Assembly (NCBI GenBank): GCA_021014325.1
Contig: CM037461.1
Location: forward strand, 11,685,501-11,749,500
Direction: 5' to 3'
From: Plazaster borealis
Lineage: Eukaryota; Echinodermata; Asteroidea; Forcipulatida; Labidiasteridae
DNA: 64,000 nucleotides
Shown in pieces: positions 48,232 through 59,683 of this stretch. Below the pieces are notes generated by a model, which was given only the letters and a program-made list of their open reading frames with translations, was not told the DNA's origin and did not search any database. The translations under genes and the position numbers were made by a program. The first letter of the stretch is position 1; every line of letters starts with the position of its first letter.

Positions 48232-49338
48232 AGTTACAAAATACCATGCACTTATTGACTGATTTAGAAGATGAAGTTTCCAGTAATCTCAAGAATAAGC
48301 TGCCATTCCGAACTGTTGTGATAACTCACCTCATCAAATGCAAGTAAGTAAGTTGGTAGTTGTAAACAAGTTCATGTTAATTGTGCATGTAGCACATTGA
48401 ACATTCATGTGCAATGTCATGAATGTGTATGCCCTCATTTCACATTGTATTGAAATGACATTGTGATTGAAATGCTAAGTTTGGTAGTTTATTCTCTTGA
48501 TATTTATGTGTCCCAGACATTATGTTTCATTCATATAATATACCTTGGACAGTTTATCCATTCCAATTGGTCCAGAGGAGATCATGTGGCCATGTTTAAA
48601 ACATGCGATATAAGCACGGTCACAGTCTGTTTTAACATGACCTGACTCCATTGTGTCAAAGAAGGCGCTATAAGATGATTACACGGACCGCCCATATTGC
48701 ATGGCCCAATTTAAATTGGTGGGTTGCACAAGTGTGAAACTTGCATACAATAGTTTGAAAATTAAGCATGCAGTTTCGAAATTTGCACGAGGAGCTACTT
48801 AGCGCTCATCACATACATAGAAATTCAACGCAGAGTCGGGGTGAATTGATGCTAAACTGTCAGATTTACTTGTAATTTTTACAGGTTTTTAGTCGCCTAC
48901 TTTTTAATTTGTTATTGACACACAATATTTAAATATTGTCCACATAATTTGTTGTATAATCAATGGCCATACATTTATGTATTTGTACCTGTACATGTAC
49001 CATGTAACCTCAATGTGTTCCAAAATAATTTACAAATGTAGATAAGTAAAATAAAGTGATAACTTCATTTTTTTTTTACTTTCAGAAGTTATTCTGTGCA
49101 TCCTGGCAAGTCTACATATATAACTGGTGATAATCTTCAGCAAATAGTCTCTACAACTAATAGAATGTTGACTAGCAGTTATTTTACTCCACTGATGTCA
49201 TATTATGCTTCTTTATTGTTCTGTAATACCAAGATTATGGTGGTATGTATGCCTGTCAATGCCTTTGGTGAAGAACCAATGAAATGTACCGTATTTATAT
49301 GTCATTCCAAATGGTTAGGAAGTATATTCATGTGTTAA
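48232..49338 (+). CDS. Cryptic two-exon coding unit, family not recognised
   Basis: Exon 48,232-48,341 (acceptor TTTACAG, donor CAA/GTAAGTAAG) encodes LTDLEDEVSSNLKNKLPFRT and VVITHLIKCK. Exon 49,086 onward (acceptor TTTACTTTCAG after a T-run) joins in matching phase and encodes SYSVHPGKSTYITGDNLQQI and YFTPLMSYYASLLF. The good splice sites, phase match and protein-like composition suggest a real or recently real gene. Flanking exons were not found. The frame stays open to a stop at 49,336-49,338, but the true exon probably ends near a donor around 49,240. Confidence 0.4.
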
Positions 49339-51997
49339 TTAAGAAAGTCTAGTGCAGGATCAAACTAGTTATTAAACAAAGTATTAATGATTTTCAAGCT
49401 GAAAGCTGGTCATACAATAGGCCATTCTGCCATAATTTGTTCAGACAAAATATCACAACTCAATGTTTGTCAAACTAAAGATAAGCCTGACATGATTATG
49501 CACAAAATACATGTTCACATATAACTGATTTTCATTGTTTGTACGAAGAATAGAAAACATGACTTGATGAAACTTTCATAGGTTGGCTTTGTTGTGTATT
49601 CATTGAAAAAATAGTGGCGGCCAGATACAACTTCAGTAGTTGTTTGAGTGTATATAAGAGATTGAATGCAAGTGAGTGCATTGACGCAGACTATAATCAT
49701 GGGGCGATATCTGGACTATCCCGTTTCATGAGGCAAAGCTGAGTGAAAAGGAAAAAGCCAGTTTCTTCTTCTTCAATGCACGACCAAATGCATTCAATTT
49801 GTTTTATATAATTTAAACATAGATCCTTGTCATTTGAATAAAAATTAATAAAAGTCACACAATAGACACAGAATCTCGTGAAAAGTTATGCATGTTCCAT
49901 CAACTAAATGACAAGGATCTATGTGGGAGTTATACAAGGTGCGAAATTAAGAAAATTCGCTGGTTGCCCCAGGGCAACCAACAACTGAAAATCAGGTTGC
50001 CCACAAGTGAGTTTGGTTGCCCAAATATGATAATCTTATACTGATCAGTGGTGTGAATGTTCTGTCCCAACTATAGATTCATAAAGCTTTATGTGGAAAA
50101 TTAGAATGATATTTGGAGCTGGCACAATAATAAGCAGGGTAGACATAAATTTGTATTTCTTATAAGGTTGCCCGACGGGCAACGACTGTTTGATCACAGG
50201 TTGCCCGGATGATTTGTTGGTTGCCCCGGGCAAATGGGCAACTGTTAATTTTGCAATAGTTATTATGAACCTTTTTTGTTTGTTTATAAATTGTAAAGCT
50301 ACATAATTATTTAACATGTGAACATTTCACAAATTCAAACATGACAATATTTTTAACAATAAGGTAGAATTACTGATCTTTGTATATATATGCTTGCATC
50401 TAAGTATGTAGCATTGACATTGGAGATGTGATCTCATTTGCAGAAATACATTTCTTTTCTCCACCTGTTTAGCAATAGACTATGTAAATCTCGTGCCTAT
50501 TTGAATACTTATAGGAACCACTTCGGTCCAACGTACAACACATGAAGGAAACAAAACACTGGCATGGAAAACAGAAACTACCAAATTAAATGCTTCCATT
50601 GTGATTTATTCAAAATATTTTAATTATGATGAAATGGCAATGACACATTGTGTTATGCAAGTATAATAATGAATCATTTAAATAGCAATTACACCTTTCT
50701 GTCTGTGAACATATTCATTTTCATGTACTGCTGTATTGATTGTAAACATCAGGTTTTGCTTCAGTGTGATCATCATACATCTTTGGTGATGTCTATCAGA
50801 ACAATTTGTCAGGAGAATAGCAAATGTTTTTGATTGAATGAAGCTGTCAGTGAAAAGATATGCTGTTGACCCAATTTACCTCATGTCATCTTTACAATAA
50901 TCTTGGTTGTGCCATTATGTGAGTCAATGTCACTGTGTGTTACACATTTAGGTGACACGGTATGTACATGGTTACCTGTTGACTACAAAAATAGTGAGCT
51001 AGCACAGTCATTGTGTGTGACATTGTTGCAAGGGGTCATTAGACAATTAACTCTCCCTATGAAATACCGATATAACATTCGCACATGCGTACAGACACAA
51101 TTGATTGGCAATCTTCACACTACCATCGGCCATACTAAAAGGCGTGATGTTTCCTCATAACGCCCATCAGTAGTGTTAATGTGCTTGGCGATGTGCAAAT
51201 TACATGTGAAAGGCCTATCCAATCACTTATAGCTTAAATCCAACGTATATTTCAAATGAAAGCAATCAGAAGCATAATTATGAATGTTAATAGTTGCATC
51301 AAATTGACGTTAAATTGTTTTCACCCCATTTAAGATTTATCGTAACAAGCATGCAACTATTTTTCCTTGAAGTTACATTTCACTTGGGGTTTAAATGAGT
51401 TTTGGAACCCAATTTAACCATGGAAAACAGATATTTCTTTGCTATTTCAAAATAAATTTGATATTTCATTATTTTTGACTTTGCCTACATAACAATAGTG
51501 CTGTAAAAAAATTGACACATTAAAAATGTAATGACATTTTTGTTTAATGAAAAACACTTTACAATTAGAACACTTTTATTAAAACCTTTCCTCAATTCAA
51601 AAAATTGATTTATTGTAATGAAGTTGTCATAATCAAGCCAGTGAAAACTATTTAAAGTTACACCTACATGTTGGTTTATGAATATTGGATTTAACGGTTA
51701 AGAAAACCCCTTATAATTAATTAAAATTACACAGCTTTCTATTTAATTAAACAAAAAATCGGACAGGGCTCTTACATTTAATAGTTAAGTTGTGATTGCA
51801 TGTTTTTTTTGCAAATAAATAATTAATACGAAGAAAATGTTACATCAATAAAAAGTGATGGAGTGATTTCATTTGCCTCTTATCCAACTAAAGAGTGAAT
51901 TATCGTATCGGTTTTGAAGAGATGCATGAAGGTTTATATAAAAACCTGTTCTTTGAACCTGGCAAACCTTAAATTCTTCCCTCAAATAACAGTTTAG
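49339..51997. other. Non-coding, repeat fragments
   Basis: GGTTGCCC and GGGCAACC motifs cluster at 49,955-50,245 in both orientations, probably a degenerate inverted-repeat element. At 50,473-50,533 lies a diverged left end of the TA-type MITE (compare 22,713). Fragments at 49,700-49,930 (ACATAGATCCTTGTCATTTG and its inverse) match the surroundings of the fold-back element at 9.5 kb. No gene is supported. Confidence 0.45.
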
Positions 51998-52865
51998 AAC
52001 TACGTGTTTGGGAATCATTGGGGTCAGTGCTGTGTTAATGTGTGAACTAATTCATTGAATCGATGAAAAGATTGTTGATATCTTTTGAAATTTCAAAGAA
52101 CGTAAAGTGTAAATCTAATACGTTGATAGCTTTAGTTTACATGGGAAAAAAATGCTTACTTGAGCTCTAGAACGTGTATTAATTGAACATCTATGAAAAT
52201 AGTCATAAGCTGAACTGATTGTACACAAGACTTTTACTTAAGTGATTTTTCGAAATAATAAACTTTAGATAGATCAAGTTAAACTGCACCTTTAAGATGG
52301 CTTCATAATATGACAATTGATAACGTAATTTCAACAGGATCTTAAATTGCGGATGTTACAAATCCCGGCTTGAATAACATGCAAGGTTTTAGCTTAATCG
52401 CGCATTTTTGCCGTAAATATAAATCTTTGAAAAGTGTACGTCACGTGACACTTGATGAAGTCATCGTAAATACGAATCAACCAAACATGTCAGCAAAAAT
52501 AATACCCTCTTTTAGTGGCTATTAACCGCAATGCCAACAAAAGGCTAACACGAAGGTTATGCACTTTTAGCTATCGATGGACTACCATCGAACAACGTAG
52601 TATTCCGAGTCGGCATTTTGACCACCATTGCTGGACATGCAGGCCTAGTGGGCTATCGTGGACTTCAGATATTAAACTTTGATTCATTGTCATTCAATAC
52701 CTGATGACGTCATGACATCATTAGGTTTGTGTCGTCTAAGGTCTAAAGAGTCACATTTTGTGTAGCGCTTGATGAAATTTTAAAGACCTTTCTAATGATG
52801 TAAAGATTGTAAAAATTCATTGTGTGGTACAGGAGATATGATTTTTTCAAGTATTAAATTTCATC

Positions 52866-53460
52866 TTCCGGTTTGAACGGGAAGTCAAGGTCAAATGAGG
52901 TCACATCCTGTGTATTGTTTCTTAAGTTGTTACATACTTTCCCAATAATGTATAGATTGTAAAAATCCAATGTGTTGTTTAGAAGTTACGATTTGTTGAA
53001 ACATTAACTTTCCCTTTCCGGTTTGAACCGGAAGTCAAGGTCAAATGAGGTCACAGTGTGTAGCGTTTCTTAAATCTTTGGAGCCCTTTCTGATGATGTA
53101 TAGATGATAAAAATCCAATGTGTGGTTCAGGAGTTACGAATTTTTCAATTATTAAATTTCATTTTCCGGTTTGAACAGGAAGTAAAGGTCAATTGGGGTC
53201 ACATTCTGTATATCGTTTATTAAGTTGTTACATACTTGTCCAATGATGTATAGATTGTAAAAATCCATTGTGTGGTTCAGGAATTATGAATTTTGAAACA
53301 TTAAATTTCAACTTCCGCTTTGAACCGGAAGTCAGGGTCAATTGGGGTCACAATAAGTGTAGCGTATGTTAGGTTTTATAAAGACCTTTCAGATGATGTA
53401 TAGATTGTAAAAATCCAATGTGTGGTTCAGGAGTTACGAATTTTTCAAGTATTACATGGA
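52866..53460. repeat. 148-bp tandem repeat within E3
   Basis: The imperfect palindrome TTCCGGTTTGAACCGGAA plus GTCAAGGTCAA recurs near 52,866, 53,014, 53,163 and 53,310, with a further copy near 53,784. E1 has a single copy at about 20,605. The spacer includes GATGTATAGATTGTAAAAAT. Confidence 0.75.
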
Positions 53461-54476
53461 TTATCTTTATGCCGGGGTGCGCAATATATAAGGTAACATG
53501 CAGCGATGCTAAATGTATTCCTACATGTAGTTGATGTAAACTGAACTACACGTTCACTGTGCGTGTATCTGTACACGCGCTATAACAGTATCTCGCGTTA
53601 TCAAAGTGGGTCAACACAAACGTGCGCTTTAATGCCGGTGGTTATAAGACAAGATGTAAATGTCAAAATATTGTTATTTCTGTGCAAAAGTTTGAGCAGG
53701 CTCAACTTTCTACAACCTTATGCAAAAATTCTTCTGAAATGATAAGTGGTTTTTGAGATACGAATATTATGAAATTTTAAATTTCCGGGTTGAACCGGAA
53801 GTCAAGGTCAAATGGGGTCACTTTCTGTGTAGCGTTTGTTGAACCTTTAACGAACTTTCCGATGATGTATAGATTGTAAAAATCCAACATGTCGTTCATG
53901 AGTTATGATTTTTTTTCGAAAATTAAACTTTGATTCATTGTAATTCAATACCTGATGACGTCATCATGACATCATCAAGTTTGTGTCGTCTTGATATTTA
54001 GGTTCAAATGTCTGATGAGTTTTAATGTAAAATTCAATTTCAATCTTGAGTTATGCTGTAGACAAGCCCGAAAATGATGTTTTTCAAGAAAAAAACCCAA
54101 AGGCAAACTTTGACCTAGGGTAACGACCGGGAAGAGAAGGTCATACGATTTTGACGTTAACTTTTTAAATGTAGCCCTAGTCTTGAACTATCTGATGCCC
54201 AACTATGAACATCATAGCTTTCAAATTCAATGAGATACAGCTCATACCAAATGGTCCTTTTTTCAACTTTAAAAACCTTGTAATTCAACACCTGGTGACG
54301 TCATCATGACGTAACAACTTTTAGAATCATCTACAAGTTATACTCTAACGACATGCAAAGTTTCAAGTTGATTCGATTTTCGCAACTATGCGTTTGCTTG
54401 CGGACAAACGACTCTGAGAAGAAGAATAAAAACTAAAAAAAAAAAAAAAAAAAACAAACAAACAAACAAAAACAAT

Positions 54477-54646
54477 AGGTGTTCGGCTGTTGCCCGAACA
54501 CCTAAAAAAAACAAACAAACAAAAACAATAGGTGTTCGGCTGTTGCCCGAACACCTAAAAAAACCCGAACAAAAACAAAGAGTTGTTTAGGCTTAATGCC
54601 CGAACACCTAACAAAGAGTTGTTCGGGCTTAATGCCCGAACACCTA
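54477..54646. repeat. Four tandem terminal hairpins at the E3 end
   Basis: Hairpins at about 54,477-54,503, 54,530-54,557, 54,580-54,610 and 54,616-54,646 have the stem AGGTGTTCGG..CCGAACACCT (variants TTGTTCGGGC in the last two). They are separated by A-rich CAAACAAAC spacers. The stem is complementary to the AGGTGTTCGG in the heads of E1 and E2. Confidence 0.75.
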
Positions 54647-54648
54647 AT

Positions 54649-55989
54649 AACTCGCAAATTTTGGCTAACATAGATGTTAAATTACAACATCTCCCTCCAG
54701 GCCAAAAATCTGAAATGTCAGATGTATTGAGTAATCATCACCAGTTGTTTTCAGATGTTCCTACGAAACAATCGCTCATGGACAAAGAAATTCAGTATAT
54801 GAAAGAAAACGATATAATTGAAGCAAGTGATAGCTGTTGGAGCTCTCCATGTATCTTAGTTCGTAAGTCGGATGGTTCTGTTTGTTTTTGTACTGATTTC
54901 AGAAAAGTTAACTCTGTTACCAAACCTGATAGTTACCCAATTCCAAGAGTTGACGATTATATTGACAATATTGGTAATGCTAAGTTTGTAAGCACATATG
55001 ACTTACTTAAAGGATATTGGCAAGTGCCACTAACCAAACGAGTTAAAGAGATTTCAGCGTTTGTAACTTCACAGGGTTTATTTCAATATAAAGTCCTAAC
55101 TTTTGGCATGATGAATGCCCCTGCTACATTTCAACGAATTATGAATAGTGTTACCAAAGGGTTACATACACTAATGTGTACATTGATGACATTGTTATTA
55201 ATGGTGATTCATGGGAACAACATGTGAACCAGACTAAAGCTTTGTTTGATCGACCAACCCTAACGAGCTAAACTAACAATTAATTTGTCAAAGAGCCAGA
55301 TTGGGAAAGCTAAGGTTACCTTTCTAGGCCATGAAGTTGGGCAAGGAGAAGTTAAGCCAGTAAACTGTATGGTCGAAGCCATAGATAATTTTCCTCAACC
55401 TCAAACAAAGAAGGAGGTAATGCGTTTTCTTGGCATGGCTGGTTATTATAGAAAATGTTGTCGTAATTTTTCCGATGTTGTGGCTCCTCTTACAAACCTG
55501 TTCTCCAAGAAAACACAATTTGTGTGGAGCATTGAATGTAATCAGGCTTTTGACAAAGTGAAGAAAATGCTCATGCCAGAACCAATCCTTGCTGCTCCAA
55601 ACTTTGACAAACCATTTGCACTTGCAACGGATGCCAGTGATGTTGGGGTGGGTTCAGTCCTCATGCAAGAAGACGAATGTCAACTTATGCACCCAGTTTG
55701 CTTCTTTTCACAAAAGTTGAACTGTCACCAAGTAAACTATTCCACAGTTGAAAAGGAAACTTTGGCACTGGTTTTGTCACTACAACGTTTTGAAGTGTAT
55801 TTGGATTCAGCATTGAAACTGATTGTGGTGTATACAGATCACAACCCCCTCATCTTCTTGAACAAGATGAACAACAAGAATCGAAGATTACTAAGATAGA
55901 GTTTAGCTCTTCAAGAATTTGTTATTGAGATCCGCCACATTAAGGGTAAAGATAATGTAATAGCGGATGCTTTGTCTAGATGTTATTAA
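54649..55989 (+). pseudogene. Reverse transcriptase and RNase H of the Gmr1-type element
   Basis: RT blocks: SPCILVRKSDGS, CTDFRKVNSVTKPD, STYDLLKGYWQVPLT and FGMMNAPATFQRIMN. The catalytic YxDD region (about 55,170-55,200) is frameshifted. The second part, from 55,285, has TFLGHEVGQGEVKP and MRFLGMAGYYRKCCRNFS. RNase H: LATDASDVGVGSVLMQ, STVEKETLALVLSLQRF and VVYTDHNPL, then a TAG at 55,897-55,899 and a final HIKGKDNVIADALSRC to 55,989. About 30 residues normally preceding the first block are also missing near 54,775. It continues the reading of the integrase that stops at 17,669. Confidence 0.85.
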
Positions 55990-56162
55990 CTGCACAATCA
56001 CTTGACATTAAAATGTCAGACTTATACTTAATGAAATGGCCAGATGTTAATTAATGAATAGTTTTGTGTTGTATTTAATACTTTGTAAGTTTAACAAAAT
56101 TATTGAGGCTTGCACGCGTGCCAATATAAAAAGGGAAAGTTTTCCTGAAGGTCAAACTTTTT

Positions 56163-56174
56163 TGGAAGGGGGAG
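56163..56174 (+). promoter_or_regulatory. Polypurine tract of the LTR element
   Basis: GGAAGGGGGAG directly precedes the TG of the right LTR, the expected position for the plus-strand primer. Confidence 0.75.
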
Positions 56175-56861
56175 TGTTACGACCCCATTCCTGACCTACT
56201 GCCCTCCACACTTGTTCCTTTTCTCTTAAGGAATGTATTTATGGCTAGGCGCGGGTAAAACCCTTTAAAAGGCTTGACCACCTTTTGTGTGGGCCTCAGT
56301 CAGTACCCATGCAAGCACACACATTGTACGACCCGTTATGGTGCAGCGTTGGGCCCGCATCTCCTCAGTCTTCGACGACCCCTCCTTCTCCACCAATGGA
56401 TCATGGCCAAGAGTGACCTACCGGACTCTGGACTGTCGTGGCTTCCGAGCTGAACTCCCGAGTTGACCTGTGACTGTGGGTTGATCTACTGTGGGCTGCT
56501 GTTCGAGATGCTGGGCCTAACGTCTGCACTAAATAAATCTTGTTAGGGGACTGACTGGGCGGGCGGGGGCATATTCAGCCTCCTTAAGGTAAATATTACC
56601 TAGTTTGCTTTAATTTATCTTTGCCGGCTTACCATCCATTTTTCCTCTGTTTGCTTAAACCCTGCTTTGTTAACTGCTTTGTAATTTATGTGGCTTTACC
56701 GCTATTAATGTTGCTTAAACTCATTGTTCTGCTTCTTGATTTATGTATTAAATATCATTCTGAATGTATTTCATTGAATGCTTCTGTGCTTTTGCTTACA
56801 AGGTCTTTGTTCTTGTCCCGTTTTATATAAATATCGCTGTCATGCTTTTCAGTAAGTAACA
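56175..56861 (+). repeat. Right LTR, 687 bp
   Basis: It starts TGTTACGACC and ends GTAAGTAACA (inverted TGTTA/TAACA ends), followed by AGTC. It is full length compared with the truncated left LTR and carries an extra ~35 bp near 56,450-56,485. Confidence 0.85.
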
Positions 56862-57110
56862 AGTCTTAAGGTCGTCAGAAGAAGACGTCTTTTAGTCGTT
56901 GAATAAAGGCGTATTTTGGTTTTGCACACACCACCTAAATAAGACATTTTTATGACGTCAGAAGAAGACATCAATTAGTCGTCAAAAAAGACGTTATTTA
57001 TTTGTAAATAAAATACGTCATTTAGTCGTTATGAAAAGATGTCATTTATTCGTCAGAAGAAGACGTCTTTTAGTCGTTGGATAAAGACGTCTTTTGGTGT
57101 TGCACACACA
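56862..57110. repeat. GACGTC-rich satellite, right part
   Basis: This continues the array at 13,685-14,499: GTCAGAAGAAGACGTCTTTTAG, GGTTTTGCACACACCACC, GACGTCAGAAGAAGAC. Together with AGTC on both sides it shows the pre-insertion state. Confidence 0.75.
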
Positions 57111-57233
57111 AAGATGGTTCGAGCAAACCACTAAACTCCACATATCCATTTGACCAGATTTTATTACATGTTTCCTTACTAACAGCGAAGTCCAACGGCA
57201 ATGGTGACGTAAAAGGAACAGACCCCCCAATGC

Positions 57234-57782
57234 CTATAGGGACTCGCCTGTCAAGGCTGTTGTAGTGGCTTGTAAGGAGGCGTGAAGATTCGGCCCCCGT
57301 CCGAAGCTTGGTGCCTCCCTACCCTGCGAACAACCTGGAGCAGTTGACCCCGTTGTGTCAGTTACTTGTCCCTGATGTCCAGGATCTGCTTGCACGGTCC
57401 CTATTCTAGGGGTCCATGTGGATGGAGCTGCTGGCCGACCTATTGCTGTTTCCTCAGTAGTGTTTGACCCGCACTGAGGCAGTCCAGGGCTTGTCTGTAG
57501 ATTGTTGGGAAACAGTCGTGCTAGTTCTGTTTGTACCGCCACTTTGATATGTGCAGAGATTGCATCAATCACCTTTGCTGTCACTGACTCCTGAAGTTGG
57601 GCCGTATCTATGTTCAGAACAGTTGTGTGTTCTACCTCTTGAGCTGGTGGGTCATCACGCTGGTTAGTTTCTTGTGTGGAGACTACCACTTCCTCCAGCG
57701 TTTGATTATTTGTTCGGAGCCTCTTGGATCTCATTTGAGTAGCACCGGGTCGCTTACGTTTTGGAACAGCCTTCTTGGGCAT
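57234..57782 (-). CDS. Gag-like or ORF1-like protein of an unidentified retroelement
   Basis: A 182-codon minus-strand frame starts with a basic MPKKAVPKRKRPG segment. A helix-like stretch follows (LQESVTAKVIDAISAHIKVA), then Pro/Ser/Gly-rich sequence. It is locally GC-rich. The layout resembles the start of Gag/ORF1 proteins of DIRS- or Ngaro-like or non-LTR elements, but I cannot name the family. The end runs towards the satellite, so it is probably truncated. Confidence 0.4.
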   Translation of the reverse strand: MPKKAVPKRKRPGATQMRSKRLRTNNQTLEEVVVSTQETNQRDDPPAQEVEHTTVLNIDTAQLQESVTAKVIDAISAHIKVAVQTELARLFPNNLQTSPGLPQCGSNTTEETAIGRPAAPSTWTPRIGTVQADPGHQGQVTDTTGSTAPGCSQGREAPSFGRGPNLHASLQATTTALTGESL

Positions 57783-58536
57783 TCTGAAAGACTAACACAA
57801 CTCTCGAAAAGTTATCTGATAAGGCGTACAATTAATTACTTAGACTCCTTGGCTGGTCACTTTGCAAGGAACTCCCGTGGCCGCCATGTTGTTGTTGTTG
57901 TTTTCTTTTTAAAAATGTTTTTTAGCTTACCAGTAACTATTTTAAGCCTTGTTCTTAGGTTATTCCCTGTGTACTGACCCGGGCCTAAAAATAGCATCAC
58001 AAACAAATGAGCTTAAGCTCTGACATAAATGTGTCTTCAATGTTGCAAATCAGGGTAACCACACCTGATATACCTCCCTAGTGTTGCCAACATTATAAAA
58101 TCACTTATGTTAAGAACTGCCGGCTTAACTTCCCGCTATAGCAGCTAACAGTGATATAAAGGGCCACAACCTGTGGCTTGGGCTGTATTGCCACATAAAA
58201 CACATTAAAGCAGACAACTGTCTGGAAACTCAGCTCGCAAAATGGAGCAAACAAAATTGTCAGCAACAGAGCGCTAAAGGCAACCTGGAACCGCGTGTTT
58301 TAAACTGTAAAATGGCTCCCCGGTATCAACCTTTGGTGGATTGGTGTTGAAAGCACCTTGTTAAAAAACAGGTTAACCAACAATTTACTTAGTCCAAAAT
58401 GGATTTTGATTGATTGATTTTTTAAATTTTTTTTTTAAAACCATTTTATCTTTGTACACCCATGTTGTACCAATGAAAGGTATGCCGAAGTGCTCGCTGT
58501 ACAAAATGCTAATGCCCGGCCGTGCCCCTTCTTTAA

Positions 58537-59090
58537 CCCTTTCATTACCATAGGCGACTTTAGTCGACCAAGCTTACACACAAAAAGTCACTCAAGCCTG
58601 AGCACAAAGGCCATTTGTCATAAAGCTGTAGTTTTGTCCATGTTCACCCTCCATACCAAGCTTACCATCATTAGAAAGAAAGATCGGATCGTTCCAGTGG
58701 TGGTAAAATAAAATAAGGTTGCTATTTTGCAATCTCTTCAAATAACAGTTGAAAGATCCGAAATTCCCAACACCTACGGAGCGCCATATGGTTGTGTACA
58801 AAAAAGTGTTTCAGATTACAAATCACACTGAGGAAAGAAAGACAAGGAACTATGACAGTTATTGACCGATCTCAATGATTTTTGGATTATATGAAAGAGA
58901 ATTCAATAAGTAAGAACTGTTTTATTACTTATTTTGCTGTAAAAGAGTATCTTCAAGGGAGATAATGAAGTTTGTAAAAAGGTCCTTTGAATGAAAGCTC
59001 TCTGTTGTGTAAGAATGTGTGCTTCACGCTTGAGTGGTCAATGCGGTCACCAGTGGTTGTTTATCTCCAAACAATTCGGTAATGAAAGGG
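58537..59090. repeat. 554-bp piggyBac-like MITE
   Basis: CCCTTTCATTACC at the left and GGTAATGAAAGGG at the right, with TTAA outside at 58,533-58,536 and 59,091-59,094. CCC-starting ends and a TTAA target are piggyBac hallmarks. It interrupts the minus-strand SGNH frame. Confidence 0.75.
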
Positions 59091-59683
59091 TTAAGTTCCT
59101 TATTCATACCAAAAAAAACAGGGCCCCGGAGAGACTTGTAAAATTTATATTGCCCTCTGTGCGACAAATGAACACCGTCTGGGCATAGAATATCTCCCGT
59201 TTCTACCAGGTTAGGGTTGGTCATACCTCTATGTTTCCAGTATTTTATGCCTTGTGTTCCGCAATTGTTCTTCAAGAAGGTATTAGTTTCATCAACCCTA
59301 ACATTGAATTTGTGCACATCCTCCGTTGTCTGTAAAAAACGGCCTAGATTCCAATGTAAAATTTGACAGACAAATACTTGCTTAGCATTGGTTCTGGAGA
59401 GGATGATCTTAGCTGTCCCAGTAAGTTTTGCTGCAATGACTATTGCATCCTGATATGAACAGAGGTCGTTAGTACCACATTGTAAGACCACAATTTCTGG
59501 TCTTTGTCTTACCATTATTGGTAGGGCGGCACGTACATCATTGGTATGCCAACCACCCTTGCAAACAAACTGCACTTGAGCATTACTTAAACCTAGGTTC
59601 GGTTCAATTGCAGGATGGGTTTTACGTTCTACTGCTTCTTTAAATCGTCTAATAAACGAATGTCCCACTATGGAAACCCTCAT
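59091..59683 (-). pseudogene. SGNH/GDSL hydrolase-like domain of a retroelement, interrupted
   Basis: The minus-strand frame begins MRVSIVGHSFIRRF (GHS block with catalytic Ser). It has VVLQCGTNDLC (GxND block) and PDGVHLSHRGQYKFYKSL (DxxH block), so the three main SGNH motifs are present. Such domains are carried by Ngaro/DIRS-like elements and some LINEs in aquatic animals. The frame runs into the MITE at 59,090 and seems to resume on its far side below 58,533. A host esterase is unlikely given the short size and setting. Confidence 0.6.

Larger units (their letters stand above)
51998..54648 (+). mobile_element. Non-autonomous element E3 (Helentron-like), head truncated, tail intact
   Basis: The head block (GGAATCATTGGGGTCAGTG, TCGATGAAAAGATTGTTGAT) matches E1 and E2 but lacks the first hairpin. 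The middle carries a 148-bp tandem repeat. The tail, 53,690-54,430, matches the E1 tail closely. An A-rich tract and four terminal hairpins follow, then the retroelement RT resumes at 54,649. Its end therefore forms the right border of the ~37-kb insertion whose left border is the E1 head. Confidence 0.55.
14500..56861 (+). mobile_element. Gmr1-type Ty3/gypsy LTR retrotransposon, split by a ~37-kb nested insertion
   Basis: The left LTR starts TGTTACGACC at 14,500 and the right LTR ends TAACA at 56,861. AGTC lies immediately outside at 14,496-14,499 and 56,862-56,865, fitting a 4-bp target duplication. The internal order is gag, protease, integrase (to 17,669), then RT and RNase H (54,650-55,989), polypurine tract and LTR. 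Integrase upstream of RT is the Gmr1 arrangement known from deuterostome Ty3/gypsy elements. The native element would be about 5.4 kb. The rest, 17,668-54,648, is inserted DNA. Every pol/gag domain carries frameshifts, stops or deletions, and the left LTR 3' part with the primer-binding site is deleted, so this copy is dead. Confidence 0.8.

Noticed and set aside
57042..57265. Short frames on both strands next to the satellite
   Set aside because: They overlap repeat sequence and the end of the Gag-like frame and have no recognisable protein features.
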